Shown: positions 1 through 9,002, counted from the stretch's first letter. The stretch is DNA of 64,000 nt from Streptomyces sp. GQFP (GCF_021545335.1 NZ_CP089312.1:6200001-6264000); one strand, 5' to 3'. Translations and numbers: made by a program. The notes: generated by a model not told the origin, from the sequence alone.

Positions 1-1074
1 GTCTCGACGTCTGCCCTGTTCGCCACGGAGGCGCCGAAGTCCGTACTGGGTACGGAGGATGAGGTGAATCGGCGCTATCTGGCGGAGTTGAGGCGGGCTC
101 TCATGCCACCTATCGGGCTGTCGGTGCCGTTGTCCGAACCCGGTGACGCTGGGGAAGTGTCCGCCATTCGGCAAGGTGTGCAGGACGGTCACGCGCTCTA
201 CCAGGCCGACCGGTACACGTCCGTCGCGCGGAAGTTGCCTGGCCTGCTGCGTTCCTCAGAAGCTGCCGTTGCCGTCCTTGAAGGTGAGGAGCGGCAGCAT
301 GCCGTGATCGCGCGGGCTCATGCCCTGTTGCTCACGGGCAAGTTCCTGACCCAGGTTCGGCAGTACGACATGGCGTATTTCGCGCTCGCCGAGGCTATCC
401 GCCTTGCCCGTGAGACGGGTCAGACTCAGTTGGCGGCGACGGGAGTTGTGGGGCTGTGCTGGCTCCTGCTGCGGCAGGACCGGTTCGACGAGTCGGAGCA
501 GCTTGCGGCGCAGACGGCAGAGCAGGTCGAGCCGCGTATGTCCGGTGCGACGCCTGCGAGCCTTGCTGTGTGGGGTGAGTTGTGGCTGAGGGTTGCGGCG
601 GCATCGGTGCGCAACAACCGGCCGGATGTGGCGCAGGAAGCGCGCAGGATGGCGCGGACCGCTGGGGGCGCGCTGGACGCTGAACACGTCGACTTCCCCA
701 CCCATTGGGGCGCGTTCGGCCCCGTCACCGTTGGTGCGAAGGCTGTTGAAGATCTGGCGCTGGTCGGGGATTCGCGGGGTGTGCTCCGACAGGTCGATGA
801 CGGGCCGCTGAGCGCCAAGGCGATGCGGAACTACGGGGCGTTGAGCCCGAACAACTGGGGCCGGCATCGGCTGGACGTCGCCCGCGCTCACGTCGGGCTC
901 GGGTCGCACCAGGATGCCATGGACGAGCTGACCCGCATCCGGCGTACGTCCAGCGAGTGGATGACCCATCAGCCCATGGCCCGGCTCGTGATGGCGGACA
1001 TCCTCAAGACCCGCAAGCGGACGTTGACGGAAGACATGCGCAGCATGGCGGCTCATCTCCGGGTTGCCGGGTAG
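1..1074 (+). CDS. XRE-type regulator, C-terminal TPR part (5' end outside window)
   Basis: The reading frame is open from base 1, so the start lies left of the window; the GTG at 64 is only an internal start candidate. What remains is helical and repeat-rich (alternating Ala/Leu/Arg helices such as AYFALAEAIRLARETG), as in the TPR-like C-terminal half of Streptomyces Xre regulators, whose HTH domain would be upstream. It reads into two small genes at 1199 and 1597, a common accessory trio in Streptomyces. Role inferred: ligand- or peptide-responsive transcriptional regulator. The DNA-binding half is not visible, so the class rests on the repeat architecture and context only. Confidence 0.6.
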   Translation, partial: VSTSALFATEAPKSVLGTEDEVNRRYLAELRRALMPPIGLSVPLSEPGDAGEVSAIRQGVQDGHALYQADRYTSVARKLPGLLRSSEAAVAVLEGEERQHAVIARAHALLLTGKFLTQVRQYDMAYFALAEAIRLARETGQTQLAATGVVGLCWLLLRQDRFDESEQLAAQTAEQVEPRMSGATPASLAVWGELWLRVAAASVRNNRPDVAQEARRMARTAGGALDAEHVDFPTHWGAFGPVTVGAKAVEDLALVGDSRGVLRQVDDGPLSAKAMRNYGALSPNNWGRHRLDVARAHVGLGSHQDAMDELTRIRRTSSEWMTHQPMARLVMADILKTRKRTLTEDMRSMAAHLRVAG

Positions 1075-1198
1075 TCGTTGCGCTGCGTGGTACTTCGGTC
1101 GCTCAACGCGCTGGACTACCGCTCTGAGCACGTGGAATGAGCTTCTGAGCGCGCATAGGTTCCCTCTACCGAGCAACAGATCAGAGGGGGCCGAAGCG

Positions 1199-1600
1199 AT
1201 GCAGAGAACGGACAGCGACCGGCGGCAGCGGCTTGATCCTGCCGCTACGCGATCGGGACACCGACCCCGGTTACTGCCCTGGACGACGGAGGACGGCAAG
1301 CGGTGCTTGCTGAGCACCGACGAAGGCGGGTTCATGTCCCGGCTCGCCGACGACTTCGAAGCCGCGCAGCTCGCCATGGGCGCGGAGACGCTCACCGAAG
1401 CGTCCGAGGTGCTGGACAATCCCATGTCCACGCATGCCGAGGTGCGGTACGCGCTGCTGCGGCTGACGGAATGCCTGGCCGGCGCGCTGCTGATCGCGGA
1501 GAGCCGAGGGCTTCGTCTGTCCGTCCCCGAGGGCGACGAGGACAACGAAGCCGACGAAGTCGACGACAGCCCCGCACAACCCGCCGAGGTGTCCGCATGA
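1199..1600 (+). CDS. Small conserved acidic-tail protein of unknown function
   Basis: 133 residues from ATG 1199, preceded by a strong purine-rich ribosome site (AGAGGGGG, about 1182-1189). The central part has a pattern common in small Streptomyces proteins beside Xre regulators (DDFEAAQLAMGAETL, then a helix ending ECLAGALLIAE). The C-terminus is very acidic (about 15 Asp/Glu in the last 30 residues). The stop overlaps the next start as ATGA, so the two are translationally coupled. No catalytic motif is visible and no function can be assigned. Confidence 0.65.
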   Translation: MQRTDSDRRQRLDPAATRSGHRPRLLPWTTEDGKRCLLSTDEGGFMSRLADDFEAAQLAMGAETLTEASEVLDNPMSTHAEVRYALLRLTECLAGALLIAESRGLRLSVPEGDEDNEADEVDDSPAQPAEVSA

Positions 1601-1824
1601 GCCGGGCCGTGCTGGGCTACGTCCTCCACACGATCCACCATGAGCCGGAAGGCGGAGTCGCCTTCGAAGCCTTCTGTGTGACACCCGGCTGTGACGAGAA
1701 TTCCGGCTCGCAGGAGGCGCAGGAACCGGCCCAGGACTGGTGTCTGCGCCACACCGGCCGTACCGGTCATGACCTCTTCCGTCGTGTCGTCACCGACCAT
1801 GCTCGCGTAACGCGGGCCGAGTAG
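1597..1824 (+). CDS. DUF7848-like small protein
   Basis: 75 residues starting at the ATG inside the ATGA overlap with the preceding gene. It has the layout of a small Streptomyces family: VLHTIHHEPEGGV near the N-terminus, a CxxxC pair (CVTPGC), a later WCLRHTGRTGH and a closing basic segment ending RAE. The spaced Cys and His residues suggest metal binding, although the second Cys pair seen in many relatives is reduced here. Family assignment is from remembered pattern. Usually found beside Xre/TPR regulators, as here. Confidence 0.65.
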   Translation: MSRAVLGYVLHTIHHEPEGGVAFEAFCVTPGCDENSGSQEAQEPAQDWCLRHTGRTGHDLFRRVVTDHARVTRAE

Positions 1825-2164
1825 GCCCCCGCCCGCTGGACGGCGAGCAACCTCCAGCGGCCGGCACCGCCCCGTTCGTGTGCCTCCCCAGTCGCGCATG
1901 GGCGGGGCTTTCCTCTGCTCATGCGCTCAGCCAGATGGGCGTCCGGGCCTGGGCTGAAGAAGCGGCCGGGGCGGGTGGGCGGGAAACACGGTTGCGAGGA
2001 TCGGACCATTTCAGGAAGCCGGTGCGGCGCACGTTGTCCACAGGCGCCACGCCTGCCCACGTGGCGACGTACCCTGGACACCCCCCGGCCCGTCACACGT
2101 GTCGGGCGGTTCGCGTTGCCCACTCCTGACGAACCCCAGCCGAACCTCGGACGAAAGCCCCCTC
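1825..2164 (+). other. Intergenic region upstream of mfd
   Basis: About 340 bases without a supported gene. Just after the preceding stop there is an imperfect GC-rich hairpin (arms GCCCCG 1869-1874 and CGGGGC 1903-1908, followed by TTTCC) that may end the upstream operon. The rest, including the mfd promoter, has no motif I can define with confidence. Confidence 0.4.
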
Positions 2165-5100
2165 ATGAGCCTGCACGGTCTGCTCGATGTCGTCGTCAAG
2201 GACGCCGCCCTCGCGGAAGCGGTCAAGGCCGCCGGTGGCGGCAACCGGATGCATGTCGACCTGGTCGGACCGCCCGCCGCGCGCCCCTTCGCCGTGGCCG
2301 CGCTGGCCCGGGAGGCCGGGCGCCCGGTGCTGGCCGTGACCGCGACCGGCCGGGAGGCCGAGGATCTCGCCGCCGCCCTCAGGTCGCTGCTGCCGCCGGA
2401 CGGGGTCGTGGAGTACCCGGCCTGGGAGACCCTCCCGCACGAGCGCCTCTCCCCGCGCAGCGACACCGTCGGCCGCCGCCTCGCCGTACTGCGCCGCCTC
2501 GCCCACCCCACCACCGACGACCCGGAGACCGGCCCGGTCTCCGTCGTCGTGGCACCCGTACGTTCCGTACTCCAGCCGCAGGTCAAGGGGCTCGGCGACC
2601 TGGAGCCGGTGGCGCTGCGGACCGGGCGTACGGCCGACCTCAACACCGTCGTCGAGGCGCTGGCCGCCGCCGCGTACTCGCGCGTCGAGCTGGTCGAGAA
2701 GCGGGGCGAGTTCGCCGTACGCGGTGGCATCCTCGACGTCTTCCCGCCCACCGAGGAGCACCCCCTCCGGGTGGAGTTCTGGGGCGACGACATCGAGGAG
2801 ATCCGGTACTTCAAGGTCGCCGACCAACGGTCCCTCGAAGTCGCTGAGCATGGGTTGTGGGCTCCGCCCTGCCGCGAACTGCTCCTCACCGACCAGGTAC
2901 GGGAGCGGGCCGCCGCGCTCGCCGAGGCCCACCCCGAACTCGGCGAGCTGCTCGGCAAGATCGCCGAGGGGATCGCGGTGGAGGGCATGGAGTCCCTCGC
3001 CCCGGTTCTCGTCGACGACATGGAACTGCTGCTCGACGTCCTGCCCAAGGGCTCCATGGCCGTCGTATGCGATCCGGAGCGGGTGCGGACGCGGGCCGCG
3101 GATCTTGTGGCGACCTCGCAGGAGTTCCTGCAGGCCTCCTGGGCGGCCACGGCGGGCGGCGGCGAGGCGCCCATCGATGTCGGCGCGGCCTCGCTGTGGT
3201 CCATCGCGGACGTACGGGACCGGGCGCGCGAGCTGGACATGATGTGGTGGTCGGTCTCGCCCTTCGCCGCCGACGAGGAACTGGACGCGGACACCCTCAA
3301 GCTGGGCATGCACGCGCCCGAGACCTACCGCGGGGACACCGCGAAGGCGCTCGCCGACACCAAGGGCTGGCTCGCGGACGGCTGGCGCACGGTGTACGTC
3401 ACCGAGGCGCACGGCCCGGCTGCCCGTACGGTCGAGGTGCTGGGCGGGGAGGGCATCGCCGCCCGCCTGGAGTCCGACCTGACCTCCCTGACGCCGTCCG
3501 TCGTGCATGTGGCGTGCGGCTCGATCGACTTCGGGTTCGTGGATACAGCTCTCAAGCTCGCAGTGCTGACCGAGACCGACCTCTCCGGGCAGAAGGCGGC
3601 GGGCAAGGACGGCGCCCGGATGCCCGCCCGGCGCCGCAAGACCATCGACCCGCTGACCCTCGAAACCGGCGACTACATCGTGCACGAACAGCACGGTGTG
3701 GGCCGGTACATCGAGATGGTCCAGCGGACCGTGCAGGGTGCCACTCGTGAGTATCTGGTGGTGGAGTACGCGCCCGCCAAGCGTGGTCAGCCCGGCGACC
3801 GGCTCTACATCCCCACCGACCAGCTCGAACAGATCACCAAGTACGTCGGTGGCGAAGCACCCACCCTCCACCGGCTCGGCGGCGCCGACTGGACCAAGAC
3901 CAAGGCCCGTGCCAAGAAGGCCGTCAAGGAGATCGCCGCCGATCTCATCAAGCTGTACAGCGCGCGGATGGCGGCCCCCGGGCACGCGTTCGGGCCGGAC
4001 ACGCCCTGGCAGCGCGAGCTGGAGGACGCCTTCCCGTACGCCGAGACGCCCGACCAGCTGACCACGATCGCCGAGGTCAAGGACGACATGGAGAAGACGG
4101 TCCCGATGGACCGCCTGATCTGCGGCGACGTCGGCTACGGCAAGACGGAGATCGCCGTCCGTGCCGCCTTCAAGGCGGTCCAGGACGGCAAGCAGGTGGC
4201 TGTCCTCGTCCCCACAACTCTCCTTGTACAGCAGCACTTTGGGACCTTCGGCGAGCGCTACTCCCAATTCCCGGTCAATGTGCGGGCGTTGAGCCGCTTC
4301 CAGACGGACACCGAGGCCAAGGCCACCCTGGAGGGCTTGCGGGAGGGCTCGGTCGATGTCGTCATCGGTACGCACCGACTCTTCTCCTCCGAGACCAAGT
4401 TCAAGGATCTCGGGCTTGTCATCGTCGACGAGGAGCAGCGGTTCGGCGTCGAGCACAAGGAGCAGCTGAAGAAGCTTCGCGCGAATGTGGATGTGCTGAC
4501 CATGTCCGCCACCCCCATTCCCCGTACGCTCGAAATGGCCGTCACCGGCATCCGCGAGATGTCGACGATCACCACCCCGCCCGAGGAACGCCACCCGGTG
4601 CTGACCTTCGTCGGACCGTACGAGGAGAAGCAGATCGGCGCCGCGATCCGCCGTGAACTCCTGCGCGAGGGCCAGGTGTTCTACATCCACAACCGGGTCG
4701 AGTCCATCGACCGGGCGGCGGCACGGCTGCGCGAGATCGTCCCGGAGGCGCGGATCGCGACCGCCCACGGCCAGATGTCCGAGCAGGCGCTGGAGCAGGT
4801 CGTCGTCGACTTCTGGGAGAAGCGGTACGACGTCCTCGTGTCGACGACGATCGTCGAGTCCGGCATCGACATCTCCAACGCCAACACACTGATCGTGGAG
4901 CGCGGCGACAACTTCGGGCTGTCCCAACTCCACCAGCTGCGCGGGCGAGTTGGGCGTGGGAGGGAGCGCGGTTACGCCTACTTCCTCTACCCGCCGGAGA
5001 AGCCCCTGACCGAGACCGCGCACGAGCGGCTCGCGACCATCGCCCAGCACACCGAGATGGGCGCGGGCATGTATGTCGCCATGAAGGACCTGGAGATCCG

Positions 5101-5695
5101 TGGCGCCGGAAACCTCCTCGGCGGCGAACAGTCCGGGCATATCGCGGGAGTTGGGTTCGATCTGTACGTGCGGATGGTCGGCGAGGCCGTCGCGGACTAC
5201 CGGGCCTCCCTGGAAGGCGCGGTGGAGGAGGAAGTGCCGCTGGAGGTCAAGATCGAGCTGCCGGTCGACGCCCACGTCCCGCACGACTACGCCCCCGGCG
5301 AGCGACTGCGCCTGGCCGCCTACCGTGCCATCGCCGCCGCGAACACCGAGGCCGACATCAAGGCCGTACGGGAGGAACTCGTCGACCGCTACGGCAAGTT
5401 GCCCGAGCCGGTCGAGAACCTGCTGCTCGTGGCGGGGCTGCGGATGCTCGCGCGGGCCTGCGGGGTCGGCGAGATCGTGCTCCAGGGCACCAACATCCGC
5501 TTCGCGCCGGTGGAGTTGAGGGAGTCGCAGGAGCTGCGGCTGAAGCGGCTGTATCCCGGGACGGTCATCAAGCCGGCCGCCCACCAGATCCTCGTACCGC
5601 GCCCCAAGACCGCGAAGGTCGGCGGAAAGCCGTTGGTCGGGCGGGAGTTGCTGGGGTGGACCGGGGAGTTCCTGGCTTCGATCCTGGGGTCCTAG
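2165..5695 (+). CDS. mfd: Transcription-repair coupling factor Mfd
   Basis: 1176 residues, the full length expected for the family. Mfd displaces RNA polymerase stalled at DNA damage and recruits UvrA. The N-terminal third is UvrB-like. The RNA-polymerase-interacting CarD-like domain starts near residue 500 (GDYIVHEQHGVGRY). The helicase motor follows: Walker A GDVGYGKTE near 655, DEEQ box near 755, SATPIPRTLEMA near 780 and the RecG-like GRVGRGRERGYAY near 925. A TRCF C-terminal domain closes it. ATG 2165 begins the conserved MSLHGLLD; an upstream in-frame codon at 2099 lies in non-conserved sequence. A strong bidirectional terminator follows at 5738. Confidence 0.97.
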   Translation: MSLHGLLDVVVKDAALAEAVKAAGGGNRMHVDLVGPPAARPFAVAALAREAGRPVLAVTATGREAEDLAAALRSLLPPDGVVEYPAWETLPHERLSPRSDTVGRRLAVLRRLAHPTTDDPETGPVSVVVAPVRSVLQPQVKGLGDLEPVALRTGRTADLNTVVEALAAAAYSRVELVEKRGEFAVRGGILDVFPPTEEHPLRVEFWGDDIEEIRYFKVADQRSLEVAEHGLWAPPCRELLLTDQVRERAAALAEAHPELGELLGKIAEGIAVEGMESLAPVLVDDMELLLDVLPKGSMAVVCDPERVRTRAADLVATSQEFLQASWAATAGGGEAPIDVGAASLWSIADVRDRARELDMMWWSVSPFAADEELDADTLKLGMHAPETYRGDTAKALADTKGWLADGWRTVYVTEAHGPAARTVEVLGGEGIAARLESDLTSLTPSVVHVACGSIDFGFVDTALKLAVLTETDLSGQKAAGKDGARMPARRRKTIDPLTLETGDYIVHEQHGVGRYIEMVQRTVQGATREYLVVEYAPAKRGQPGDRLYIPTDQLEQITKYVGGEAPTLHRLGGADWTKTKARAKKAVKEIAADLIKLYSARMAAPGHAFGPDTPWQRELEDAFPYAETPDQLTTIAEVKDDMEKTVPMDRLICGDVGYGKTEIAVRAAFKAVQDGKQVAVLVPTTLLVQQHFGTFGERYSQFPVNVRALSRFQTDTEAKATLEGLREGSVDVVIGTHRLFSSETKFKDLGLVIVDEEQRFGVEHKEQLKKLRANVDVLTMSATPIPRTLEMAVTGIREMSTITTPPEERHPVLTFVGPYEEKQIGAAIRRELLREGQVFYIHNRVESIDRAAARLREIVPEARIATAHGQMSEQALEQVVVDFWEKRYDVLVSTTIVESGIDISNANTLIVERGDNFGLSQLHQLRGRVGRGRERGYAYFLYPPEKPLTETAHERLATIAQHTEMGAGMYVAMKDLEIRGAGNLLGGEQSGHIAGVGFDLYVRMVGEAVADYRASLEGAVEEEVPLEVKIELPVDAHVPHDYAPGERLRLAAYRAIAAANTEADIKAVREELVDRYGKLPEPVENLLLVAGLRMLARACGVGEIVLQGTNIRFAPVELRESQELRLKRLYPGTVIKPAAHQILVPRPKTAKVGGKPLVGRELLGWTGEFLASILGS

Positions 5696-5737
5696 GGTCC
5701 TAGTACATACGAACTTTCCTGGTGCATACGGGACTTA

Positions 5738-5781
5738 CGGAAAGCCGTCCGCGGCAGGTTGGCATCCGCGGACGGCTTCCG
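5738..5781. terminator. Bidirectional terminator between mfd and the convergent small gene
   Basis: Inverted repeat with arms CGGAAAGCCGTCCGCGG (5738-5754) and CCGCGGACGGCTTCCG (5766-5781), pairing along 16 bases with one bulged A. It lies between two convergent genes, so it probably serves both. Confidence 0.8.
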
Positions 5782-5840
5782 TTACTTGGTGGGTCTTCCC
5801 CTCGGTGGGGTCTTCGCGACCTCCGGGGCCAGGGCAGGCC

Positions 5841-6035
5841 CTAGGACTGGTCGGGCCTGTTGGGATCGCGGTCGCGGTCCATGCCCATCGTGCCCTCGAC
5901 CCTCTGCTGAGCGTCGTCGACCTGGCTCTCGTACTTGTTGCCCGTCTTCTTGTTGATCTGTTTTTCCGCAGTGTCGGAGGCGTTCTGTCCCGCCTTGCCG
6001 CGCATCTGCTCCTTGATCTTGTCGAAGATGCCCAT
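5841..6035 (-). CDS. MT0933/Rv0909-type small protein (annotated antitoxin family)
   Basis: 64 residues, charged and helical, beginning MGIFDKIKEQMRGKAGQ and carrying the KKTGNKYESQVDDAQ signature of the small actinobacterial MT0933_antitox family. The ATG at 6035 has a good ribosome site (GGAAGGAG). The family is called antitoxin from the Mycobacterium Rv0909 pair. No toxin-like neighbour is visible here (mfd on one side, a secreted nuclease on the other), so a toxin-antitoxin role in this organism is unproven. Abundant solitary copies are typical in Streptomyces. Confidence 0.75.
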   Translation of the reverse strand: MGIFDKIKEQMRGKAGQNASDTAEKQINKKTGNKYESQVDDAQQRVEGTMGMDRDRDPNRPDQS

Positions 6036-6222
6036 CCAGAGCTCCTTCCGGAGGTGAGTCAGCAACGACGATACGCCCGGTATGCGGAATACGCCCCTTG
6101 AGTGCCGGTGGGCGCCCTGTGGTGCGGAAAGCCCGACCGCTAGCCTGGCGACCAGGGAAAACAGGTCGAACAGTCGCACATGGGAATTCCGTGCACGGGG
6201 AGCAGGGGAGGGACGCAGCGTG

Positions 6223-6969
6223 ATGCGTGTGAGGGGTGGGGGCGTCGCCGCCGTCGTACTCGTGGTGGGGTTCGCTGTCGGCGGGTGCGACGGTACGACC
6301 CTGGGGTCCGCCGGGCCCGAGGAGAGCGCGAGTGGTGCGGCCGGCGGGGGCGGTGGCGGCGGGGGTGCGGCGCTCGCCGCCGTCGACTCGCTGACCGTGA
6401 AGGGGCGGGCGCCCAAGACGGGGTACGACCGGGACCGGTTCGGCAGTGCGTGGGCGGACACGGACTCCAACAAGTGCGACACCCGCGACGACATCCTCCA
6501 ACGGGACCTGGCCGCCGTGAAGTTCCGCAGCGGCGACGACTGCAAGGTGGCCTCGGGGGAGCTGGAGCCGGACCCGTACAGCGGCAAGGACGTGACGTTC
6601 ACTCGGGGCCGCAGTGAGGTGGACATCGACCACATCGTCGCCCTCTCGGACGCCTGGCAGAAGGGCGCCAAGTACTGGGACGCCAGCAAGCGCATAGCCC
6701 TGGCCAACGACCCGCTCAACCTGCGTGCCGTCGACGCGAGCACCAACCGCAGCAAGGGCGACGGCGATACGGCGACGTGGCTGCCGCCGAACAAGGCGTA
6801 CCGCTGCACGTATGTCGCCAACCAGGTCGCCGTCAAGAAGAAGTACGAGCTGTGGGTGACGGAGGCGGAGAAGGCCGCGATGAAGAAGGTGCTGTCGGGG
6901 TGCGACGGGCAGAAGCTGCCGACCGGCGGTAATCCGACGGAGGCGCCCGCGCGGTTCCATGCGAGCTGA
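6223..6969 (+). CDS. Exported HNH endonuclease-family lipoprotein
   Basis: 248 residues. An N-terminal hydrophobic segment ends in the lipobox VGGC (Cys22), so the protein should be lipid-anchored outside the membrane. A Gly/Ser linker follows, then an HNH (GmrSD C-terminal/DUF1524-like) nuclease domain: DIDHIVALSDAW around residue 135, NDPLNLRAVDASTN and SKGDGDTATWLPP. His and Asp of DIDH plus the downstream Asn are the expected metal/catalytic residues. Extracellular DNA degradation is inferred. ATG 6223 is chosen because it starts the signal peptide; an adjacent GTG (6220) is nearer the GGGAGG ribosome site and is equally possible. Confidence 0.85.
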   Translation: MRVRGGGVAAVVLVVGFAVGGCDGTTLGSAGPEESASGAAGGGGGGGGAALAAVDSLTVKGRAPKTGYDRDRFGSAWADTDSNKCDTRDDILQRDLAAVKFRSGDDCKVASGELEPDPYSGKDVTFTRGRSEVDIDHIVALSDAWQKGAKYWDASKRIALANDPLNLRAVDASTNRSKGDGDTATWLPPNKAYRCTYVANQVAVKKKYELWVTEAEKAAMKKVLSGCDGQKLPTGGNPTEAPARFHAS

Positions 6970-7013
6970 GTTTGGGGCCGGGGAGTTGGTGAACCGGCGT
7001 TGGGGTGGGCGTC

Positions 7014-7086
7014 TGCTGGGGGCTGCCGCCCCCAGGCCCCCGCTTCGGCCTGAACGGCCTCGTCCTCAAACGCCGGACGGGCTGGA
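7014..7086. repeat. Dispersed Streptomyces intergenic repeat, copy 1
   Basis: A GC-rich mini-hairpin (GGGGGCTGCCGCCCCC) is followed by CTGAACGGCCTCGTCCTCAA and ACGCCGGACGGGCTGGAA. Two more copies occur at 30119-30187 and 30218-30259. All lie just after a stop codon or between genes. I recall this element as very frequent in Streptomyces intergenic DNA. Function unknown; the hairpin could be a terminator. Confidence 0.75.
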
Positions 7087-7096
7087 AATGCGGGCC

Positions 7097-7205
7097 GGGG
7101 CTGGATAGTGCACGCGCGGGGCTGGATGGTGCCGCGCGGAGCTGGATGGTCCGCGCGGAGCTGGATGGTGCCGGGTGGAGCTGGATGGTGCCGCCCGGGG
7201 CTGGG
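7097..7205. repeat. Five-unit tandem repeat, ~20 bp period
   Basis: Units of the form GGAGCTGGATGGTGCCGCGC, with one or two changes each, start near 7097, 7118, 7138, 7157 and 7177. They lie in the gap between the HNH nuclease and the acetyltransferase. No gene is supported in the repeat; its translations are low-complexity. Confidence 0.8.
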
Positions 7206-7224
7206 GGCGTGGCCCCGATCCGGC

Positions 7225-7230
7225 TACCGT
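7225..7230 (+). promoter_or_regulatory. -10 box of a predicted leaderless promoter for the GNAT gene
   Basis: TACCGT stands 8 bases before ATG 7239 and no ribosome site precedes that ATG. The transcript should therefore start at or next to the start codon. Confidence 0.55.
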
Positions 7231-7238
7231 GACTTTCC

Positions 7239-7982
7239 ATGGAGCTGAAGGTCTCGTCCCTCGCCGAACGCCCCGAGATGTATCGCCAGGTCGTCGAAAT
7301 GCCCGACACCTGGCCGGAGTTCATGCACCACGACTTCACGGGCAACGCCCACTACGACCGGATCGCCACCGAACTCCCCGAGTACGTCCTGTTCGCCGAG
7401 GACGGGCGGGGCGAGGTCGTCGCCCACGCCTACGCCGTGCCCTTCGCACTCGCCGCCGACGGGCGGGGCGAACTGCCCGCCCGTGGCTGGGACCAGGTGC
7501 TGGTGTGGGCGTTCCAGGACCTGCGCTCCGGGACCCGGTCCGACACGGTGAGCGCGATCTCGATCGTCGTCTCCCCGCACACGCAGGGCACGGGACTGTC
7601 CGGACGTATGCTCGCGGCGATGCGGGACAACGCCGCCGCACACGGCTTCCGCGAGGTCGTCGCCCCGGTCCGGCCCAGCGCCAAGCACCTGGAGCCACGG
7701 ACCCCGATCGCCGAGTACGCGTACCGGGTCCGCGCGGACGGACTGCCCCACGACCCGTGGCTGCGCGTGCACACCCGAGCCGGCGCCACGATTGTCGCCA
7801 TGGCACCGGCGTCGATGTGTATCGCGGCCTCACTGGAGGAGTGGCGCGCCTGGACGGGGCTGCCCTTCGACCGCGAGGGCGAGGTGGAGGTGCCCGGGGC
7901 GCTGGCACCGGTGCGGTGCGACCTCGAACACGGGTACGGGGTGTACGTAGAGCCCAATGTGTGGATGCGGCACCAGCTGTGA
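7239..7982 (+). CDS. GNAT-family N-acetyltransferase
   Basis: 247 residues. The centre has the acetyl-CoA binding motif A: a beta strand AISIVVSPHTQGTGLSGRML followed by a helix MRDNAAAHG, as in GNAT proteins. The N-terminal half (EMPDTWPEFMHHDFTGN) resembles a Streptomyces group of standalone acetyltransferases of unknown substrate. The C-terminus WMRHQL closes a complete fold. Probably translated from a leaderless mRNA. Single gene, convergent with a lipoprotein gene 13 bases away. Confidence 0.8.
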   Translation: MELKVSSLAERPEMYRQVVEMPDTWPEFMHHDFTGNAHYDRIATELPEYVLFAEDGRGEVVAHAYAVPFALAADGRGELPARGWDQVLVWAFQDLRSGTRSDTVSAISIVVSPHTQGTGLSGRMLAAMRDNAAAHGFREVVAPVRPSAKHLEPRTPIAEYAYRVRADGLPHDPWLRVHTRAGATIVAMAPASMCIAASLEEWRAWTGLPFDREGEVEVPGALAPVRCDLEHGYGVYVEPNVWMRHQL

Positions 7983-7995
7983 CCGGTGGGGGCCG

Positions 7996-8811
7996 CTATC
8001 CGCCCAGCGCGTCCAGGTCGAGGATCTCGCCGGTGGGCTTCGTGGCCGCGACCGGCTTGTCGTACTCGCTGAAGGCGATGGTCCCCGGGTCCTTCGCGGA
8101 CTTGCTCTCGAGCCGGAGGATGTAGGGCTTGCCCTGCGTGGCGACGTACAGCGTGTAACTGTCCTTGCCGTCCTTCTCGTTGACGACGAGGGCCGGCGTA
8201 CCGTCCACGGTGGTCGTGGCACCGCGTGTCGCGTCGGTGTCGGACGCGGCGCCGGCGCTGCCGCCGGACTGGGCGTCCTTGAAGTCGGCCAGCACACTGT
8301 CCAGGTCGCAGAACCCCGCGATGTCCTTGGCGTCGGCGCCGGTCGCGGCCATCTTGGTCCACTTCCCGGCGAGCATGGCCACGACCCCGTCGGTCTCCTC
8401 CTTCGACGAGCCGTCGCTCTGCGCCCGCAGGAACTTCTCGTCGTACTTCATGTAGAGGGTGCCGCCGGTCTTCACGACGTCGGCCTTGCCCTCACCGCCC
8501 ATGCTCATCGTCCCGGCGCACTCGCCCCGCTTGTCCAGCGCCATGTCGATCCGGATCGTGCCGCCGCTCTCGTCGTCCGGCACATCGCCCGTCATACGGA
8601 GCGACGAGGCACCCGAGGTCGCCGTCAGCGCGCGCTCGGCTATCTCGCCACCGGTCAGCCCGTCGAACGGGGCCTTCGTTTTGGTGGCCGCGTTGTCGGC
8701 GGTCTTGTCTGCTGTCTTGTCGGCCGCCTTGTCCTCACCGGGCAGACAGCCGGCGACTCCGGCGACGCTGACGACGGTGAGACAGAGGGCGGCGAGTGTG
8801 GTTCGGCGCAT
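7996..8811 (-). CDS. LppX/LprG-like lipoprotein
   Basis: 271 residues. Signal peptide MRRTTLAALCLTVVSVAGVAGC with lipobox VAGC, then a low-complexity linker of repeated ADKTADKTADN. The mature part (GASSLRMTGDVPD ... GGTLYMKYDEKFLRAQ ... GKWTKM ... KPYILRLESKS) has the beta-rich layout of the actinobacterial LppX/LprAFG family, which carries lipids or lipoproteins at the outer face of the membrane. ATG 8811 has an AAGGA ribosome site. No partner gene is evident. Family assignment is by pattern only. Confidence 0.75.
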   Translation of the reverse strand: MRRTTLAALCLTVVSVAGVAGCLPGEDKAADKTADKTADNAATKTKAPFDGLTGGEIAERALTATSGASSLRMTGDVPDDESGGTIRIDMALDKRGECAGTMSMGGEGKADVVKTGGTLYMKYDEKFLRAQSDGSSKEETDGVVAMLAGKWTKMAATGADAKDIAGFCDLDSVLADFKDAQSGGSAGAASDTDATRGATTTVDGTPALVVNEKDGKDSYTLYVATQGKPYILRLESKSAKDPGTIAFSEYDKPVAATKPTGEILDLDALGG

Positions 8812-8885
8812 GGCAGTTCCTTCGAGCGAGGGTTCTTGGTGAGGGACGAACTGAGCTGAGAAGTGACGAGCTGAGCTGAGAAATG

Positions 8886-8930
8886 CGGGCGGCGGTGGCG
8901 CGGTCCCCGGCGCTGCGCCACCGCCGCCCG
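8886..8930. terminator. Perfect 16-bp hairpin downstream of the secreted repeat protein
   Basis: Arms CGGGCGGCGGTGGCGC (8886-8901) and GCGCCACCGCCGCCCG (8915-8930) pair perfectly around a 13-base loop. It lies between the minus-strand gene ending at 9003 and the next minus-strand start at 8811, so it probably ends the former transcript. Confidence 0.65.
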
Positions 8931-8933
8931 GCT

Positions 8934-8999
8934 GGGGAGGGGAGGAGAGAGAAAGGGGGGAGAGAAAAGGGGGGGAGGGAAAGGGGGGCAGGGAACGGG
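8934..8999. repeat. G-rich polypurine tract
   Basis: Nearly uninterrupted purines with seven or more G-runs of 4-7 (for example AAAGGGGGGAGAG and AAAGGGGGGGAGGG). Pattern suits G-quadruplex or triplex formation on the plus strand, directly downstream of the gene ending at 9003. Confidence 0.7.
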
Positions 9000-9002
9000 A
9001 CG

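Noticed and set aside
2093..5584. 1163-codon open frame antisense to mfd, and similar long frames opposite enolase (27594-28745), the kinase and the methylase
   Set aside because: Long antisense frames are typical of high-GC coding DNA. Their translations are low-complexity (Gly/Arg/Leu/Asp-rich) with no domain, while the sense strand encodes recognised proteins.
5841..6035. Complete toxin-antitoxin system
   Set aside because: Only the MT0933-like small protein is present; no toxin gene adjoins it.
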